From Bacteroidales bacterium UBA3388 (GTDB lineage Bacteria; Bacteroidota; Bacteroidia; Bacteroidales; P3), in NCBI GenBank assembly GCA_002358855.1, contig DEPQ01000006.1:11176-74141 (forward strand): a stretch of DNA of 62,966 bases, in the 5' to 3' direction. The position numbers and the translations under genes were made by a program. A model generated the notes under the pieces. That model saw nothing but the letters and a program-made list of their open reading frames with translations. It had not been told where the DNA came from and did no database searches. Positions within the stretch are counted from its first letter, which is position 1; each line of letters starts with the position of its first letter. Shown here piece by piece: positions 50,979 to 59,094 of this stretch.

Positions 50979-52214
50979 TTATTGTTCTTTACCGTTTAAG
51001 AATACTCTTTCTACCTTATTTGTTCCGTAATAATAAGGTATGTATTCTATTGTAGGAATATCTTTTGTTATGTAGAAGTTTGCTTGTTTTCCTCTTGCAA
51101 TTGAGCCATGAGTTTCACTGATTCCCATTGCGTAAGCAGAGTTTATTGTAGTTGCATTCAGTGCTTCTTGTGGTGTAAGTTTATAATTAACGCAAGCAAA
51201 TGTTAATACCATTTGCATATTTCCACTTGGAGAAGAACCAGGGTTGAAATCCGAAGCCATAGCCACAGGAAGACCTGCATTTATCATTGTTCGAGCAGGA
51301 GAATATGGCATATTCAAGAAAAATGCTGCTCCCGGAAGAATTGTAGGCATTGTTTGAGATGCTTTTAAGCATTGAATTTCAGCCTCACCCACACATTCAA
51401 GATGATCAACCGATAAAGCGTTATATTTAACTCCTACTTGGATGCCACCAGAGTAATCAAGTTCGTTTGCATGTATCTTTGGAATCAAACCATTCTTTAC
51501 TCCAGCAAACAGCATTCTATCTGTTTCTTCCACAGTGAAGAATCCTGTGTCACAAAATACGTCTATAAAGTCTGCAAGTCCTTCTTCAACAACACGAGGT
51601 ATCATTTCGTCTATTACCAAATCTACAAATTTATCTTGTTTTCCGCGATATTCCATAGGAACTCCGTGTGCTCCAAGAAAATTTGCTTTTATTGTAAGAG
51701 GAGAGTTTTCTTTTAACTTTCTAATTACTCGCAACATTTTTAATTCTGCTTCAGTTGTGAGTCCATATCCTGATTTTATTTCAACTGCTCCTGTACCGTA
51801 TGATTTTATTTCTTCTAAACGCTGCATTGCATCTTCATATAATTCTTCTTCACTTGCTTGTTGCAAACGTTTTGCAGAGTTTAGGATTCCGCCACCGCGT
51901 TTTGCGATTTCTTCGTAACTTAATCCTTTTATTTTATCTATATATTCTATTTCTCTTGAACCAGCATAAACCAAGTGAGTGTGAGAATCGCAGAACGAAG
52001 GTAAAACAAAACGATTTTTTGCATCTATTATTTTGTCTGCATTAGTGTCTTTAAGTTGGCTCATAGTGCCAAAATCTGCTATTTTATCGTCTTCAATTAT
52101 TAAGTAAGCATTGTCAATGCAGTTTATTGAAGACATATCTTGTCCACATACTGCAATTCTTGGCGTTTGCTCTACTTGAACTAAACTTTTGATGTTTGTG
52201 ATAAGTGTTCTCAT
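50979..52214 (-). CDS. hutI: Imidazolonepropionase
   Basis: HutI hydrolyses imidazolone-5-propionate in histidine degradation. The 411-residue amidohydrolase shows the metal site HTHLVYAGSREIEY (with the FCDSHTHL start), KSGYGLTTEAELKMLRVI, a catalytic FDVFCDTGFFTVEE region, HANELDYSGGIQVGVKYNALSVDHLE, and the later MASDFNPGSSPSGNM (metal Asp). The other hut genes are not in this window, so it is separated from the pathway. It lies 10 bp downstream of DUF5683 on the same strand. Confidence 0.95.
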   Translation of the reverse strand: MRTLITNIKSLVQVEQTPRIAVCGQDMSSINCIDNAYLIIEDDKIADFGTMSQLKDTNADKIIDAKNRFVLPSFCDSHTHLVYAGSREIEYIDKIKGLSYEEIAKRGGGILNSAKRLQQASEEELYEDAMQRLEEIKSYGTGAVEIKSGYGLTTEAELKMLRVIRKLKENSPLTIKANFLGAHGVPMEYRGKQDKFVDLVIDEMIPRVVEEGLADFIDVFCDTGFFTVEETDRMLFAGVKNGLIPKIHANELDYSGGIQVGVKYNALSVDHLECVGEAEIQCLKASQTMPTILPGAAFFLNMPYSPARTMINAGLPVAMASDFNPGSSPSGNMQMVLTFACVNYKLTPQEALNATTINSAYAMGISETHGSIARGKQANFYITKDIPTIEYIPYYYGTNKVERVFLNGKEQ

Positions 52215-52224
52215 TGTTTAAGAT

Positions 52225-52755
52225 TTATTTTATACTTATACTTAAATTTATTCCAAAGTTATGATTTGTTAAATGAGTAGGAGGGAGATAGAAAGGTGTG
52301 ATTTTTGCTGTTAAATTGTCATCTATGTTAAATTCATAAAGGTGTCCGTAAACCATAGCATCAATTATGTTAAGTAAATAAACGGCTGCTCCGATTACAA
52401 GACTTAGTTGAAAATTTTTATTGTACGCCTCGTATAGCGAAAGAATGTTTTCATCGCTGTATTTAGTGTAATCTGATAATAAATCAGCAGTGTTTCCTTC
52501 TATTCTATTGTAATATTCGTTTTTGAATTTAATGGAATTTTGGTAATTAGTGATTGCAAAATAGGAAACTGCTCCTGCACCGGCATAAATAATAGGAATT
52601 TTCCACGCTTGTTTGTTATAGACTTGTCCTGCACCAGGTAAAATTGCCGAAAGAGTACTCGCTTTTTTGGCAGAGTGCGGTTTATTAGTATTTTGTGCTG
52701 ATAAATACGAAAAAGAAAGTAATATCAATAATAAAAATGCTAAAATCTTTTTCAT
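52225..52755 (-). CDS. DUF5683 protein
   Basis: The 176-residue protein has a signal peptide (ending LSAQ) and then KKASTLSAILPGAGQVYNKQAWKIPIIYAGAGAVSYFAI, the core of DUF5683, with a glycine-rich hydrophobic hairpin, followed by a second hydrophobic segment (SLVIGAAVYLLNIIDAMVYGHL). The family regularly lies directly after parA-parB in Bacteroidetes, as it does here, but its function is unknown; it is probably an envelope protein. Confidence 0.9.
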   Translation of the reverse strand: MKKILAFLLLILLSFSYLSAQNTNKPHSAKKASTLSAILPGAGQVYNKQAWKIPIIYAGAGAVSYFAITNYQNSIKFKNEYYNRIEGNTADLLSDYTKYSDENILSLYEAYNKNFQLSLVIGAAVYLLNIIDAMVYGHLYEFNIDDNLTAKITPFYLPPTHLTNHNFGINLSISIK

Positions 52756-52768
52756 TTTGAAAGATTTA

Positions 52769-53656
52769 TCATTCTAATAAAGATATAATTCTTTGGAAAT
52801 CTTCGTCATTTTTAAACGAAATGGTAATTGCTCCTTTTCCTCTTTGTGAACGAGTGATTTCTATTTGTGTATCTAATTTTTTTATTAGGCTTTCTTTCTT
52901 TGTATTGTGAAATTCTGGAAGAGATTTCTTTTTTGTATTATTTTTTGTTTGAGGTTTTTCTTCGCTTTTTAGTCGATTTACAATTTGTTCTACTTGACGA
53001 ACAGAAAGATCTTTTTCAATTATGTCTTTTACAATGCTGATTTGTGTTTGTTCGTCTTCAATACCAATCAATGAACGTGCGTGTCCCATTGATATTTTAT
53101 TGTTACGAAGGGCTAATTGTACATCAGCAGGAAGTTTTAGAAGTCTTAAATGATTTGTAATTGTTGAACGGCTTTTGCCAATGCGTTCACTCATTTTTTC
53201 TTGTGTAATATTGCATTCTTCAATCAAGGCTTTGAGTGAGAGAGCGATTTCAATAGCGTTCAAATCTTCTCTTTGTATGTTTTCAACCAAAGCCATTTCC
53301 ATTACTTCTTGCTTTGTGGCAATTTTTATGTAAGCAGGAATTTCTTTTAGTCCTGCAATTTTACTTGCACGAAAACGTCTTTCGCCTGCAATTAGGAAAT
53401 ACTTGTCGTTTTCTTTTTTTACTGTTATCGGAACGATTACTCCGCTTTCTTTGATTGATTGAGCAAGTTCTTCTAATGCCGTTTGGTCAAATTCTTTTCT
53501 TGGTTGGTCTGGATTAGGTAGTATTTTGTCAATAGGAATGTAACACAATTCGGCTGTAACCGAACTAATATTTTTGTCTGTTGAAGTTTTAGTGTCTATA
53601 TTTCCTAATAACGCTTCTAATCCTTTTCCTAAGGCAGGAGTTTTCTTAATTGCCAT
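52769..53656 (-). CDS. parB: Chromosome partition protein ParB
   Basis: ParB is the CTP-dependent clamp that binds parS and spreads along DNA. The 295-residue protein has the N-terminal CTPase part with GERRFRA (box II) and KILPNPDQPRKEFD (box I), a central helix-turn-helix (ITQEKMSERIGKSRSTITNHLRLLKLP) and a C-terminal dimer part. It is 23 bp after parA. No canonical parS palindrome was noticed in this window, but the search was by eye. Confidence 0.95.
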   Translation of the reverse strand: MAIKKTPALGKGLEALLGNIDTKTSTDKNISSVTAELCYIPIDKILPNPDQPRKEFDQTALEELAQSIKESGVIVPITVKKENDKYFLIAGERRFRASKIAGLKEIPAYIKIATKQEVMEMALVENIQREDLNAIEIALSLKALIEECNITQEKMSERIGKSRSTITNHLRLLKLPADVQLALRNNKISMGHARSLIGIEDEQTQISIVKDIIEKDLSVRQVEQIVNRLKSEEKPQTKNNTKKKSLPEFHNTKKESLIKKLDTQIEITRSQRGKGAITISFKNDEDFQRIISLLE

Positions 53657-53679
53657 ATCAATCTTTCTTTATTTAATTT

Positions 53680-54447
53680 CTATAAAGTGTTCTTTTCTAT
53701 AATTTCGTTAGCAAGATTCATATAGTTTACAGCACCTGTTGAACTTGCATCGTACATTATTACGCTTTTTCCGTGACTTGGTGCTTCTGCTAACTTAACA
53801 TTGTTGTATATTAGAGTGTTAAATACAATGTGTTTAAAGTGATGACGCACGTCTTCTGCAACTTGACGATTTAATCTTAGTCTTGCGTCAAGCATTGTTA
53901 GTAAAATACCTTCAATTTGCAGTTCTGTATTTAAACGATTTTGTACAATCTTAATGGTATTTAGTAATTTACCTAATCCTTCTAAAGCAAAATATTGACA
54001 TTGTACAGGAATGATAACGCTATTTGAAGCAGTAAAGGCATTTATTGTTACTAAACCAAGAGAAGGTGAGCAATCAATGATGATATAGTCATATTCATCT
54101 TTTATAGGTGCTATAATATTTTTTAATTTCTCTTCTCTCTCTTCCATTTTTGGTAATTCAACTTCTGCACCTACTAAGTCTATGCTTGCAGGCAATAGGT
54201 CTAAATTAGGAGTTGATGTTTGAACAATGGCATTTTTGGCTTCAACACCGTTTATCAAACAATCATATATAGAAGCTTTTACTTCATCTTGTTCAACTCC
54301 TACTCCCGAAGACGCATTCGCTTGTGGGTCAGCGTCTATTAGTAAAGTCTTTTTTTCTAAGACTGCAAGAGCCGCACTAAGATTGATTGCAGTTGTTGTT
54401 TTTCCTACTCCACCTTTCTGATTCGCAATAGCAATTACTTTACCCAT
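53680..54447 (-). CDS. parA: Chromosome partition ATPase ParA
   Basis: ParA is the Walker-type ATPase that moves ParB complexes. The 255-residue protein has the deviant Walker A KGGVGKTTTAINLSA (10-24), LLIDADPQANASSGVG, and DYIIIDCSPSLGLVTINAFTAS. The short form with no N-terminal DNA-binding extension is typical of chromosomal ParA/Soj. It is followed by parB, DUF5683 and hutI on the minus strand. Confidence 0.96.
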   Translation of the reverse strand: MGKVIAIANQKGGVGKTTTAINLSAALAVLEKKTLLIDADPQANASSGVGVEQDEVKASIYDCLINGVEAKNAIVQTSTPNLDLLPASIDLVGAEVELPKMEEREEKLKNIIAPIKDEYDYIIIDCSPSLGLVTINAFTASNSVIIPVQCQYFALEGLGKLLNTIKIVQNRLNTELQIEGILLTMLDARLRLNRQVAEDVRHHFKHIVFNTLIYNNVKLAEAPSHGKSVIMYDASSTGAVNYMNLANEIIEKNTL

Positions 54448-54470
54448 TTATATATGATATTTTTCTTGCA

Positions 54471-54503
54471 AAAAAAAGCTGCTAAGCAAAAAAGCAGCTT
54501 TGT
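54471..54503 (-). terminator. Terminator after the DUF3276 gene (minus strand)
   Basis: On the minus strand AAAGCTGCT and AGCAGCTTT pair and are followed by a T-run (the A-run at 54471-54477 on the plus strand). It separates the DUF3276 gene from parA. Confidence 0.8.
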
Positions 54504-54524
54504 AATATGTTTATTCTTAATATT

Positions 54525-54869
54525 TTAATCAAATTTAATGTTTTCTATCTCTGCATTAAATTCTTCTTCAACAGCATTTAAGGCCTCATCTTCAAAGACT
54601 GGCTCAACTCCTGTTTCAATAAAATTGATTACTCCATTCAATGCGTTTTGGAACTTAGCGTAATCTTCCTTGTAAAGAAAAATTTTGTGTTTTTCATAAG
54701 TAAAAGAACCATCATCTCCATTGAATTTACGCTTGCTTTCAGTAATTGTAAGGTACTTTTCGCCGTGTTTAGTTTCTTTTACATCAAAAAAGTAAGTTCT
54801 TTTCCCTGCTTTGACTGCCTTGGAAAAGACATCGTCTCTTTCTCTCTCTCTTATTTCTCCAAAATCCAT
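54525..54869 (-). CDS. DUF3276 / PUR-family nucleic-acid-binding protein
   Basis: The 114-residue protein has GKRTYFFDVKETKHGEKYLTITESKR (residues 22-47) and HKIFLYKEDYAKFQNALNGVINF (60-83), the beta-beta-beta-alpha unit of PUR-alpha-like domains annotated in Bacteroidetes as DUF3276. Such proteins bind single-stranded DNA or RNA. It stands alone between the yggS and parA genes, with a TAATTTTG element upstream at 54904-54911. Confidence 0.9.
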   Translation of the reverse strand: MDFGEIRERERDDVFSKAVKAGKRTYFFDVKETKHGEKYLTITESKRKFNGDDGSFTYEKHKIFLYKEDYAKFQNALNGVINFIETGVEPVFEDEALNAVEEEFNAEIENIKFD

Positions 54870-54903
54870 AACAATCTAACTTTTTTTTATTTGTTTGCTT
54901 TTA

Positions 54904-54911
54904 CAAAATTA
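54904..54911 (-). promoter_or_regulatory. -7 promoter element (TAATTTTG) for the DUF3276 gene
   Basis: This minus-strand match to TAnnTTTG lies 35 nt before the ATG at 54869. Confidence 0.45.
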
Positions 54912-54966
54912 CTAATAAATTTCCAATTTCTAATAATCTTTCAAATCAAAATATCAACAAAACTAT

Positions 54967-55647
54967 TTAATTCTTTGAAGCATAATCTCTTGCACCAAAA
55001 ATAGAACTTCCAATTCTAATATAAGTTGCTCCTTCTTCGATTGCTATTTCAAAGTCATCGGACATGCCCATTGAAATTTCAGAAAAATAATCGCAATCAG
55101 CAAAATACTTCTCTTTAAAGCAGTTAAATACTTCTCTTAGATGCTTAAATTCTTGTCTTGTTTTGCTTTTGTCATCTGTTATTGAGCCTATGCCCATCAA
55201 ACCACAGATTCTGATGTTTTTTAATTGAGAAAATTCTTCGCTTTCTAACAATTCTTTGGCAGAATCATCGTCTAAACCAAATTTTGTTTCTTCGTGAGCA
55301 ATGTCAATTTGCAATAAACAATCTATTATTCTATTGTTTTTTATAGCCTCTTTGTTGATTTGTTGCAAAAGATGAAGACTATCAACAGAATGAATCAATT
55401 CCACAAAGGGGGCAATGTATTTTATCTTGTTTGTTTGAAGATGTCCAATAAAATGCCAACGAATGTCTTTTGGAAGTGCTAAATATTTATCTCTCATTTC
55501 AAGAGCCTTGTTTTCTCCAAATAAACGTTGCCCCGCATCGTAGGCTTCTTGCACGTTTTCAATAGGTTTTGTCTTGGAAACAGCAATCAACTTTGTGTTT
55601 CCTTTCATCTTATTATTATAATTGATGATTTTATCCTTTATTGACAT
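54967..55647 (-). CDS. yggS: YggS-family pyridoxal-phosphate homeostasis protein
   Basis: The 226-residue protein binds PLP and buffers its level. The PLP lysine is K25 in LIAVSKTKPIENVQEAYDAG, and RLFGENKALEMRDKY, IRWHFIGHLQTNKIKYIAPFVELIHSVDS and SMGMSDDFEIAIEEGATYIRIGSSIFGAR are the family's standard motifs. It starts 20 bp from a palindrome that carries its own and the divergent gene's promoter elements. Confidence 0.95.
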   Translation of the reverse strand: MSIKDKIINYNNKMKGNTKLIAVSKTKPIENVQEAYDAGQRLFGENKALEMRDKYLALPKDIRWHFIGHLQTNKIKYIAPFVELIHSVDSLHLLQQINKEAIKNNRIIDCLLQIDIAHEETKFGLDDDSAKELLESEEFSQLKNIRICGLMGIGSITDDKSKTRQEFKHLREVFNCFKEKYFADCDYFSEISMGMSDDFEIAIEEGATYIRIGSSIFGARDYASKN

Positions 55648-55667
55648 AAATTCTCGTTTTTTTTTCT

Positions 55668-55683
55668 TACTTTTGCAAAAGTA
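55668..55683. promoter_or_regulatory. Palindromic double -7 element between yggS and the DUF4234 gene
   Basis: TACTTTTGCAAAAGTA is a perfect 16-bp palindrome that presents TACTTTTG on both strands. The plus-strand copy faces the DUF4234 gene (ATG 55710) and the minus-strand copy faces yggS (ATG 55647). RNA polymerase could not sit on both at once. Confidence 0.7.
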
Positions 55684-55709
55684 AACAAAAATTTAAAATA
55701 AATAGCCTT

Positions 55710-56258
55710 ATGCAAGAAAAACAAAAATTAACAACTGACAGAAGTTTTCCTATGTATGTCTTGCTTGATATTATAACAGGACATATTTATCAAGCGATTA
55801 TGTTTTCTAAAATGTCAAAAGAAATCAATATTGTAGCACAAGACGGAAAGAAAACAGTGAATTATATGTACTTATACCTTTGTCTGATAGGAGCAGGTTT
55901 ACTTTTTGGATTAGGATTCTGGGTAAAATCAATGGTGTTATATAAGATTGCTTCCTCTATTATTTATATTTTAACAATAATATTATTGATTTGGTTGTTT
56001 AGATTCTCAGATAGAATAGGAAAAGAATTAAAAAGAAGAGAGGTTGCCTATGAATTTGGAGCAAAAAGTTTTGTTTATTTATTTGTACTTCCTATGATAT
56101 TAGGTCCTATTTTAGGATTTGTTCTTGTATTTCTTTTAAAGAGTACTATAATCGCTTCAATAATTTTAGTGCCTGTTGTACTTTTTTCTTATGTTTATTT
56201 CTATAAATTGATAGAAGCAGTCAATCGCTTAAATAAAGCATATAACGAGACAATTTAA
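55710..56258 (+). CDS. DUF4234 membrane protein
   Basis: The 182-residue protein begins with a cytoplasmic segment, then RSFPMYVLLDIITGHIYQAIMFSKMSKEIN, the DUF4234 hallmark, and about four membrane segments (60-80, 85-105, 123-145, 148-168). The function of this family is unknown. It is the only plus-strand gene between yggS and serA. Confidence 0.85.
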   Translation: MQEKQKLTTDRSFPMYVLLDIITGHIYQAIMFSKMSKEINIVAQDGKKTVNYMYLYLCLIGAGLLFGLGFWVKSMVLYKIASSIIYILTIILLIWLFRFSDRIGKELKRREVAYEFGAKSFVYLFVLPMILGPILGFVLVFLLKSTIIASIILVPVVLFSYVYFYKLIEAVNRLNKAYNETI

Positions 56259-56298
56259 TCAAAGAAAAAAGAAAAAAAAGCAAAGAATTAAAAAAATA

Positions 56299-56315
56299 TT
56301 TCTTTGATTTATTTT
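56299..56315 (+). repeat. Recurrent intergenic 17-mer TTTCTTTGATTTATTTT
   Basis: This exact copy extends further as ATATTTCTTTG...TTTTCTTAAAACAAAG. The extension is shared, with two differences, by the minus strand around 46290-46318. Confidence 0.85.
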
Positions 56316-56330
56316 CTTAAAACAAAGAAA

Positions 56331-56373
56331 AAATAAAGGCCGTATAACACTTAAAATTAGACGACCTTTATTT
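56331..56373. terminator. Terminator hairpin between convergent genes
   Basis: AAATAAAGG-c-CGT pairs with ACG-a-CCTTTATTT with one mismatch and a loop of about 17 nt. It lies between the DUF4234 and serA genes, which converge. A copy of the recurrent 17-mer precedes it (56299-56315). Confidence 0.7.
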
Positions 56374-56393
56374 ATTTTGGAATATCTTAAATC

Positions 56394-57314
56394 CTATTTA
56401 TTAACTTGGAATTTTGTTACTCCGTTTTTGATGAAATCAACAATTTGATTAGCCGCTGCCAAACCTGCATTTAAGTTTGCTTCTGCTGTTTGTGCACCCA
56501 TTTTCTTAGGAGTTGCAAAATAACGAGGAGCAAATGCTGCTAATTCATCATTATTTCCTGCTGCTATGTCAGTAACGTATTTGAAATCTGTACGTTCTGC
56601 TAACAATTTAGCCATATCAGCTTCGTTTATAACTTCTTTTCTTGCAGTGTTTACTAAGCAAGCGCCTTTTGGCATTTTTGAAAGAAGTTCGTAGTTGATA
56701 GAATTCTTTGTTTGTTCGTTTGCAGGAATGTGTAAAGAAACGTAATCGCAGTTAGAATAAAGTTCTTCTATTGTTGCAGCAGGTTTAACGCCTTCTTCTT
56801 GCATTTTTTCAGCAGGAACAAATGGGTCAAATGCCCAAACTTCCATTCCCATTGCTTTTGCTTTTTCAGCAACTAAGCGACCTACGTTTCCGTAAGCGTG
56901 AATACCAACTTTTTTTCCTTTTAATTCTGTACCAGTTGCAGGAGTGAAAGTTGTTCTTGCCATATAAATCATCATTCCTAAGGCCAATTCAGCAACTGCG
57001 TTAGAGTTTTGACCAGGTGTATTCATCGCTACAATTCCTTTTTCAGTGCATGCCGCCAAGTCAAGATTGTCAAAACCTGCTCCTGCACGAACTACGATTT
57101 TTAAATTGTTAGCATGGTCAATAACTTCTTTTGTAACTTTATCTGAACGAACGATTAAAGCATCTGCATCTGCAACTGCTGTATAAAATTCGCTTACGTC
57201 AGTATATTTTTCCAAAAGTGCTAATTCAAAACCAGCATCTTCTGTGATTTTTCTAATGCCATCAACAGCTGCCTTAGCGAAAGGTTTTTCTGTTGCTACT
57301 AAAACTTTTGTCAT
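56394..57314 (-). CDS. serA: D-3-phosphoglycerate dehydrogenase, Bacteroidetes type
   Basis: SerA oxidises 3-phosphoglycerate with NAD in the first step of serine synthesis; the next gene upstream, serC, encodes the second. The 306-residue protein has VVRAGAGFDNLDLAACTEKGI, a Rossmann loop GIHAYGNVGRLVAEKAKAMG in which the first Gly of GxGxxG is Ala, and VNTARKEVINEADM. The usual catalytic His (TPH-hG) is replaced by Lys in ATPKKMGAQTAEANLNAG. I recall the same T-P-K-K-M-G in other Bacteroidetes SerA proteins. No ACT domain is present. Confidence 0.9.
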   Translation of the reverse strand: MTKVLVATEKPFAKAAVDGIRKITEDAGFELALLEKYTDVSEFYTAVADADALIVRSDKVTKEVIDHANNLKIVVRAGAGFDNLDLAACTEKGIVAMNTPGQNSNAVAELALGMMIYMARTTFTPATGTELKGKKVGIHAYGNVGRLVAEKAKAMGMEVWAFDPFVPAEKMQEEGVKPAATIEELYSNCDYVSLHIPANEQTKNSINYELLSKMPKGACLVNTARKEVINEADMAKLLAERTDFKYVTDIAAGNNDELAAFAPRYFATPKKMGAQTAEANLNAGLAAANQIVDFIKNGVTKFQVNK

Positions 57315-57332
57315 TGCTTTGATTTTTTTAGA

Positions 57333-58421
57333 TTAAGCGTTTAATTTTTCAAATTCTTGCATACAAGCAACCAATGCTTTTACTGATTCAACAGGGCAAG
57401 CATTGTAGATAGAAGCACGGAAACCACCAACTGAACGGTGTCCTTTAATACCTACCATTCCTCTTTCTTTAGCAAATGCCATGAAAGCATCTTGTTTGTC
57501 TTCATAACCTGGTGCCATAACGAAACAAACATTCATTATAGAACGGTCTTCTTTTGCAGCAGTTCCAACGAACATTTTATTTCTGTCGATTTCGTTGTAT
57601 AATAATTCTGCTTTTTCAAGGTTTACTTTGTTCATTCCTTCAACGCCACCCATTTCTTCTTTAACCCATTTCAAAGTTTCGTGCATTACGAAAATAGGGA
57701 ATACAGGAGGTGTGTTGAACATAGATTTGTTTCTTTTTTCTTCTCCAATGTGTGTACGGTAATCAACCATTGTTTGAAGTTTTCTTTCAACTTTTCCTAA
57801 GATGTCTTTTCTTACGATAACGAAAGTAACACCTGCAGGACCAACGTTTTTTTGTGCTCCACCGTAAATTAAAGCGTATTTTGTTACATCAACAGGTCTT
57901 GACATAATGTCAGAAGACATATCAGCTACCAAAGGAACTGGGCAATCCATGTCATATTTTATTTCTGTTCCGTAGATAGTATTGTTTGTTGTAATGTGGA
58001 AATAATCTACGTCAGTAGGGATTGTATATCCTTTTGGAATGTATGAGTAAGTTTTATCTTCAGATGAAGCAACTACTTCAACTTCTCCGTAGAATTTTGC
58101 TTCTTTTATTGCTTTTTTAGCCCAAACACCTGTTTGTAAGTAAGCGGCTTTTTTATTTAAAAGGTTAGCTGCAACGTGGAAGAATTGAGTTGAAGCACCG
58201 CCACCTAAGAATAAAACTTCGTAGTTATCAGGAATGTTCAACAAATCTCTCCATAATTGTTCTGTTTCTGCCATTATTCTTTCCCAACCTGGAGTACGGT
58301 GAGATATTTCTAAGATACCTACTCCTGTGTTGTCGAAATTTCTTATTGCTTCAATAGCAGACTCAATTGCTTGCTTTGGTAAAACGCAAGGACCTGCGTT
58401 AAAGTTATGTACTTGTGCCAT
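57333..58421 (-). CDS. serC: Phosphoserine aminotransferase
   Basis: SerC converts 3-phosphohydroxypyruvate to phosphoserine with glutamate as donor. The 362-residue class V aminotransferase has FNAGPCVLPKQAIE, FLGGGASTQFFHVAANLL, VADMSSDIMSRPVDVTKYALIYGGAQKNVGPAG (PLP lysine K191) and KGHRSVGGFRASIYNA. It is 18 bp upstream of serA; together they form a two-gene serine operon. A TATCTTTG element with an ATTG 19 nt upstream precedes it. Confidence 0.97.
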   Translation of the reverse strand: MAQVHNFNAGPCVLPKQAIESAIEAIRNFDNTGVGILEISHRTPGWERIMAETEQLWRDLLNIPDNYEVLFLGGGASTQFFHVAANLLNKKAAYLQTGVWAKKAIKEAKFYGEVEVVASSEDKTYSYIPKGYTIPTDVDYFHITTNNTIYGTEIKYDMDCPVPLVADMSSDIMSRPVDVTKYALIYGGAQKNVGPAGVTFVIVRKDILGKVERKLQTMVDYRTHIGEEKRNKSMFNTPPVFPIFVMHETLKWVKEEMGGVEGMNKVNLEKAELLYNEIDRNKMFVGTAAKEDRSIMNVCFVMAPGYEDKQDAFMAFAKERGMVGIKGHRSVGGFRASIYNACPVESVKALVACMQEFEKLNA

Positions 58422-58474
58422 GTTTGTTTGTTTTTTAAATATTTTACAATGTTTTTTCTTAAATATATTTCTTG

Positions 58475-58505
58475 CAAAGATACTTTAAATTTTTTTATTG
58501 ACAAT
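58475..58505 (-). promoter_or_regulatory. Promoter of serC-serA (minus strand)
   Basis: On the minus strand ATTG, a 19-nt spacer and TATCTTTG (58475-58482) match the consensus with one difference in the -33 element. The leader before ATG 58421 is about 47 nt. Confidence 0.7.
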
Positions 58506-58539
58506 CAATTATTTGTTTTTTCTTTGTTTTAGTTAATTT

Positions 58540-58556
58540 TTTCTTTGATTTATTTT
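58540..58556 (+). repeat. Recurrent intergenic 17-mer TTTCTTTGATTTATTTT
   Basis: This exact copy lies 2 bp upstream of the TAACTTTG element of the GNAT gene. Confidence 0.85.
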
Positions 58557-58558
58557 CG

Positions 58559-58566
58559 TAACTTTG
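58559..58566 (+). promoter_or_regulatory. -7 promoter element (TAACTTTG) for the GNAT gene
   Basis: This octamer matches TAnnTTTG. It overlaps the more upstream TTG start and so argues for ATG 58597. A copy of the recurrent 17-mer ends 2 bp before it (58540-58556). Confidence 0.6.
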
Positions 58567-58596
58567 CGTTTTAATAAAATAAAACAAAGAAATATT

Positions 58597-59094
58597 ATGA
58601 TGAAAATAAGAGAAGCAGAAAGAAAAGATTGTCCTATTATATTGCAATTTATAAAAGAACTTGCCGAATACGAAAAAGAATCTGATGCAGTAGAAGCTAC
58701 AATAGAAATTTTAGAAGAATCAATTTTTGAGAAACAACAAGCAAAAGTTGTTTTGTTGGAAGAAGATGGTCAAAGTGTTGGTTTTGCATTGTATTTCTTT
58801 AATTTCTCAACTTGGAGAGGTAAAGCAGGTCTTTATTTAGAAGATTTATTTATACGTCCTCAATACAGAGGAAAAGGATATGGTAAAATGTTGCTTTCTT
58901 ATTTAGCAAATCAAGCCATAGAGCAAGGTTGCCCACGTTTTGAGTGGATAGTTTTGGATTGGAATAAGCCTTCGATAGATTTTTACAAAGCAATGGGTGC
59001 AAAACCCTTAGATGAATGGACTGTTTTTCGCTTAGAAAATGAAAAACTTAAAGATTTAGCAAATGAATTTAAAAAGAACTATCCCTTGAATTAA
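58597..59094 (+). CDS. GNAT-family N-acetyltransferase (diamine/SSAT-like)
   Basis: The 165-residue protein shows GNAT motifs: IREAERKDCPIILQFIKELAEYEK, SVGFALYFFNFSTWRGKAGLYLEDLFIRPQYRGKGYGKML and CPRFEWIVLDWNKPSIDFYKAMGAKPLDEW. The F-S-T-W-x-G-K-x-x-x-x-L-E-D-L-F segment is typical of SSAT-like polyamine or thialysine acetyltransferases. A promoter element (58559-58566) ahead of it rules out the more upstream frame extension to 58564. Two ATGs in a row occur; the first is used. The gene converges on the DUF5723 gene with a 4-bp overlap. Confidence 0.88.
   Translation: MMKIREAERKDCPIILQFIKELAEYEKESDAVEATIEILEESIFEKQQAKVVLLEEDGQSVGFALYFFNFSTWRGKAGLYLEDLFIRPQYRGKGYGKMLLSYLANQAIEQGCPRFEWIVLDWNKPSIDFYKAMGAKPLDEWTVFRLENEKLKDLANEFKKNYPLN

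Noticed and set aside
52225..54447. parS site near parAB
   Set aside because: I looked for a TGTTTCACGTGAAACA-like palindrome around the par genes and saw none; parS may be elsewhere.
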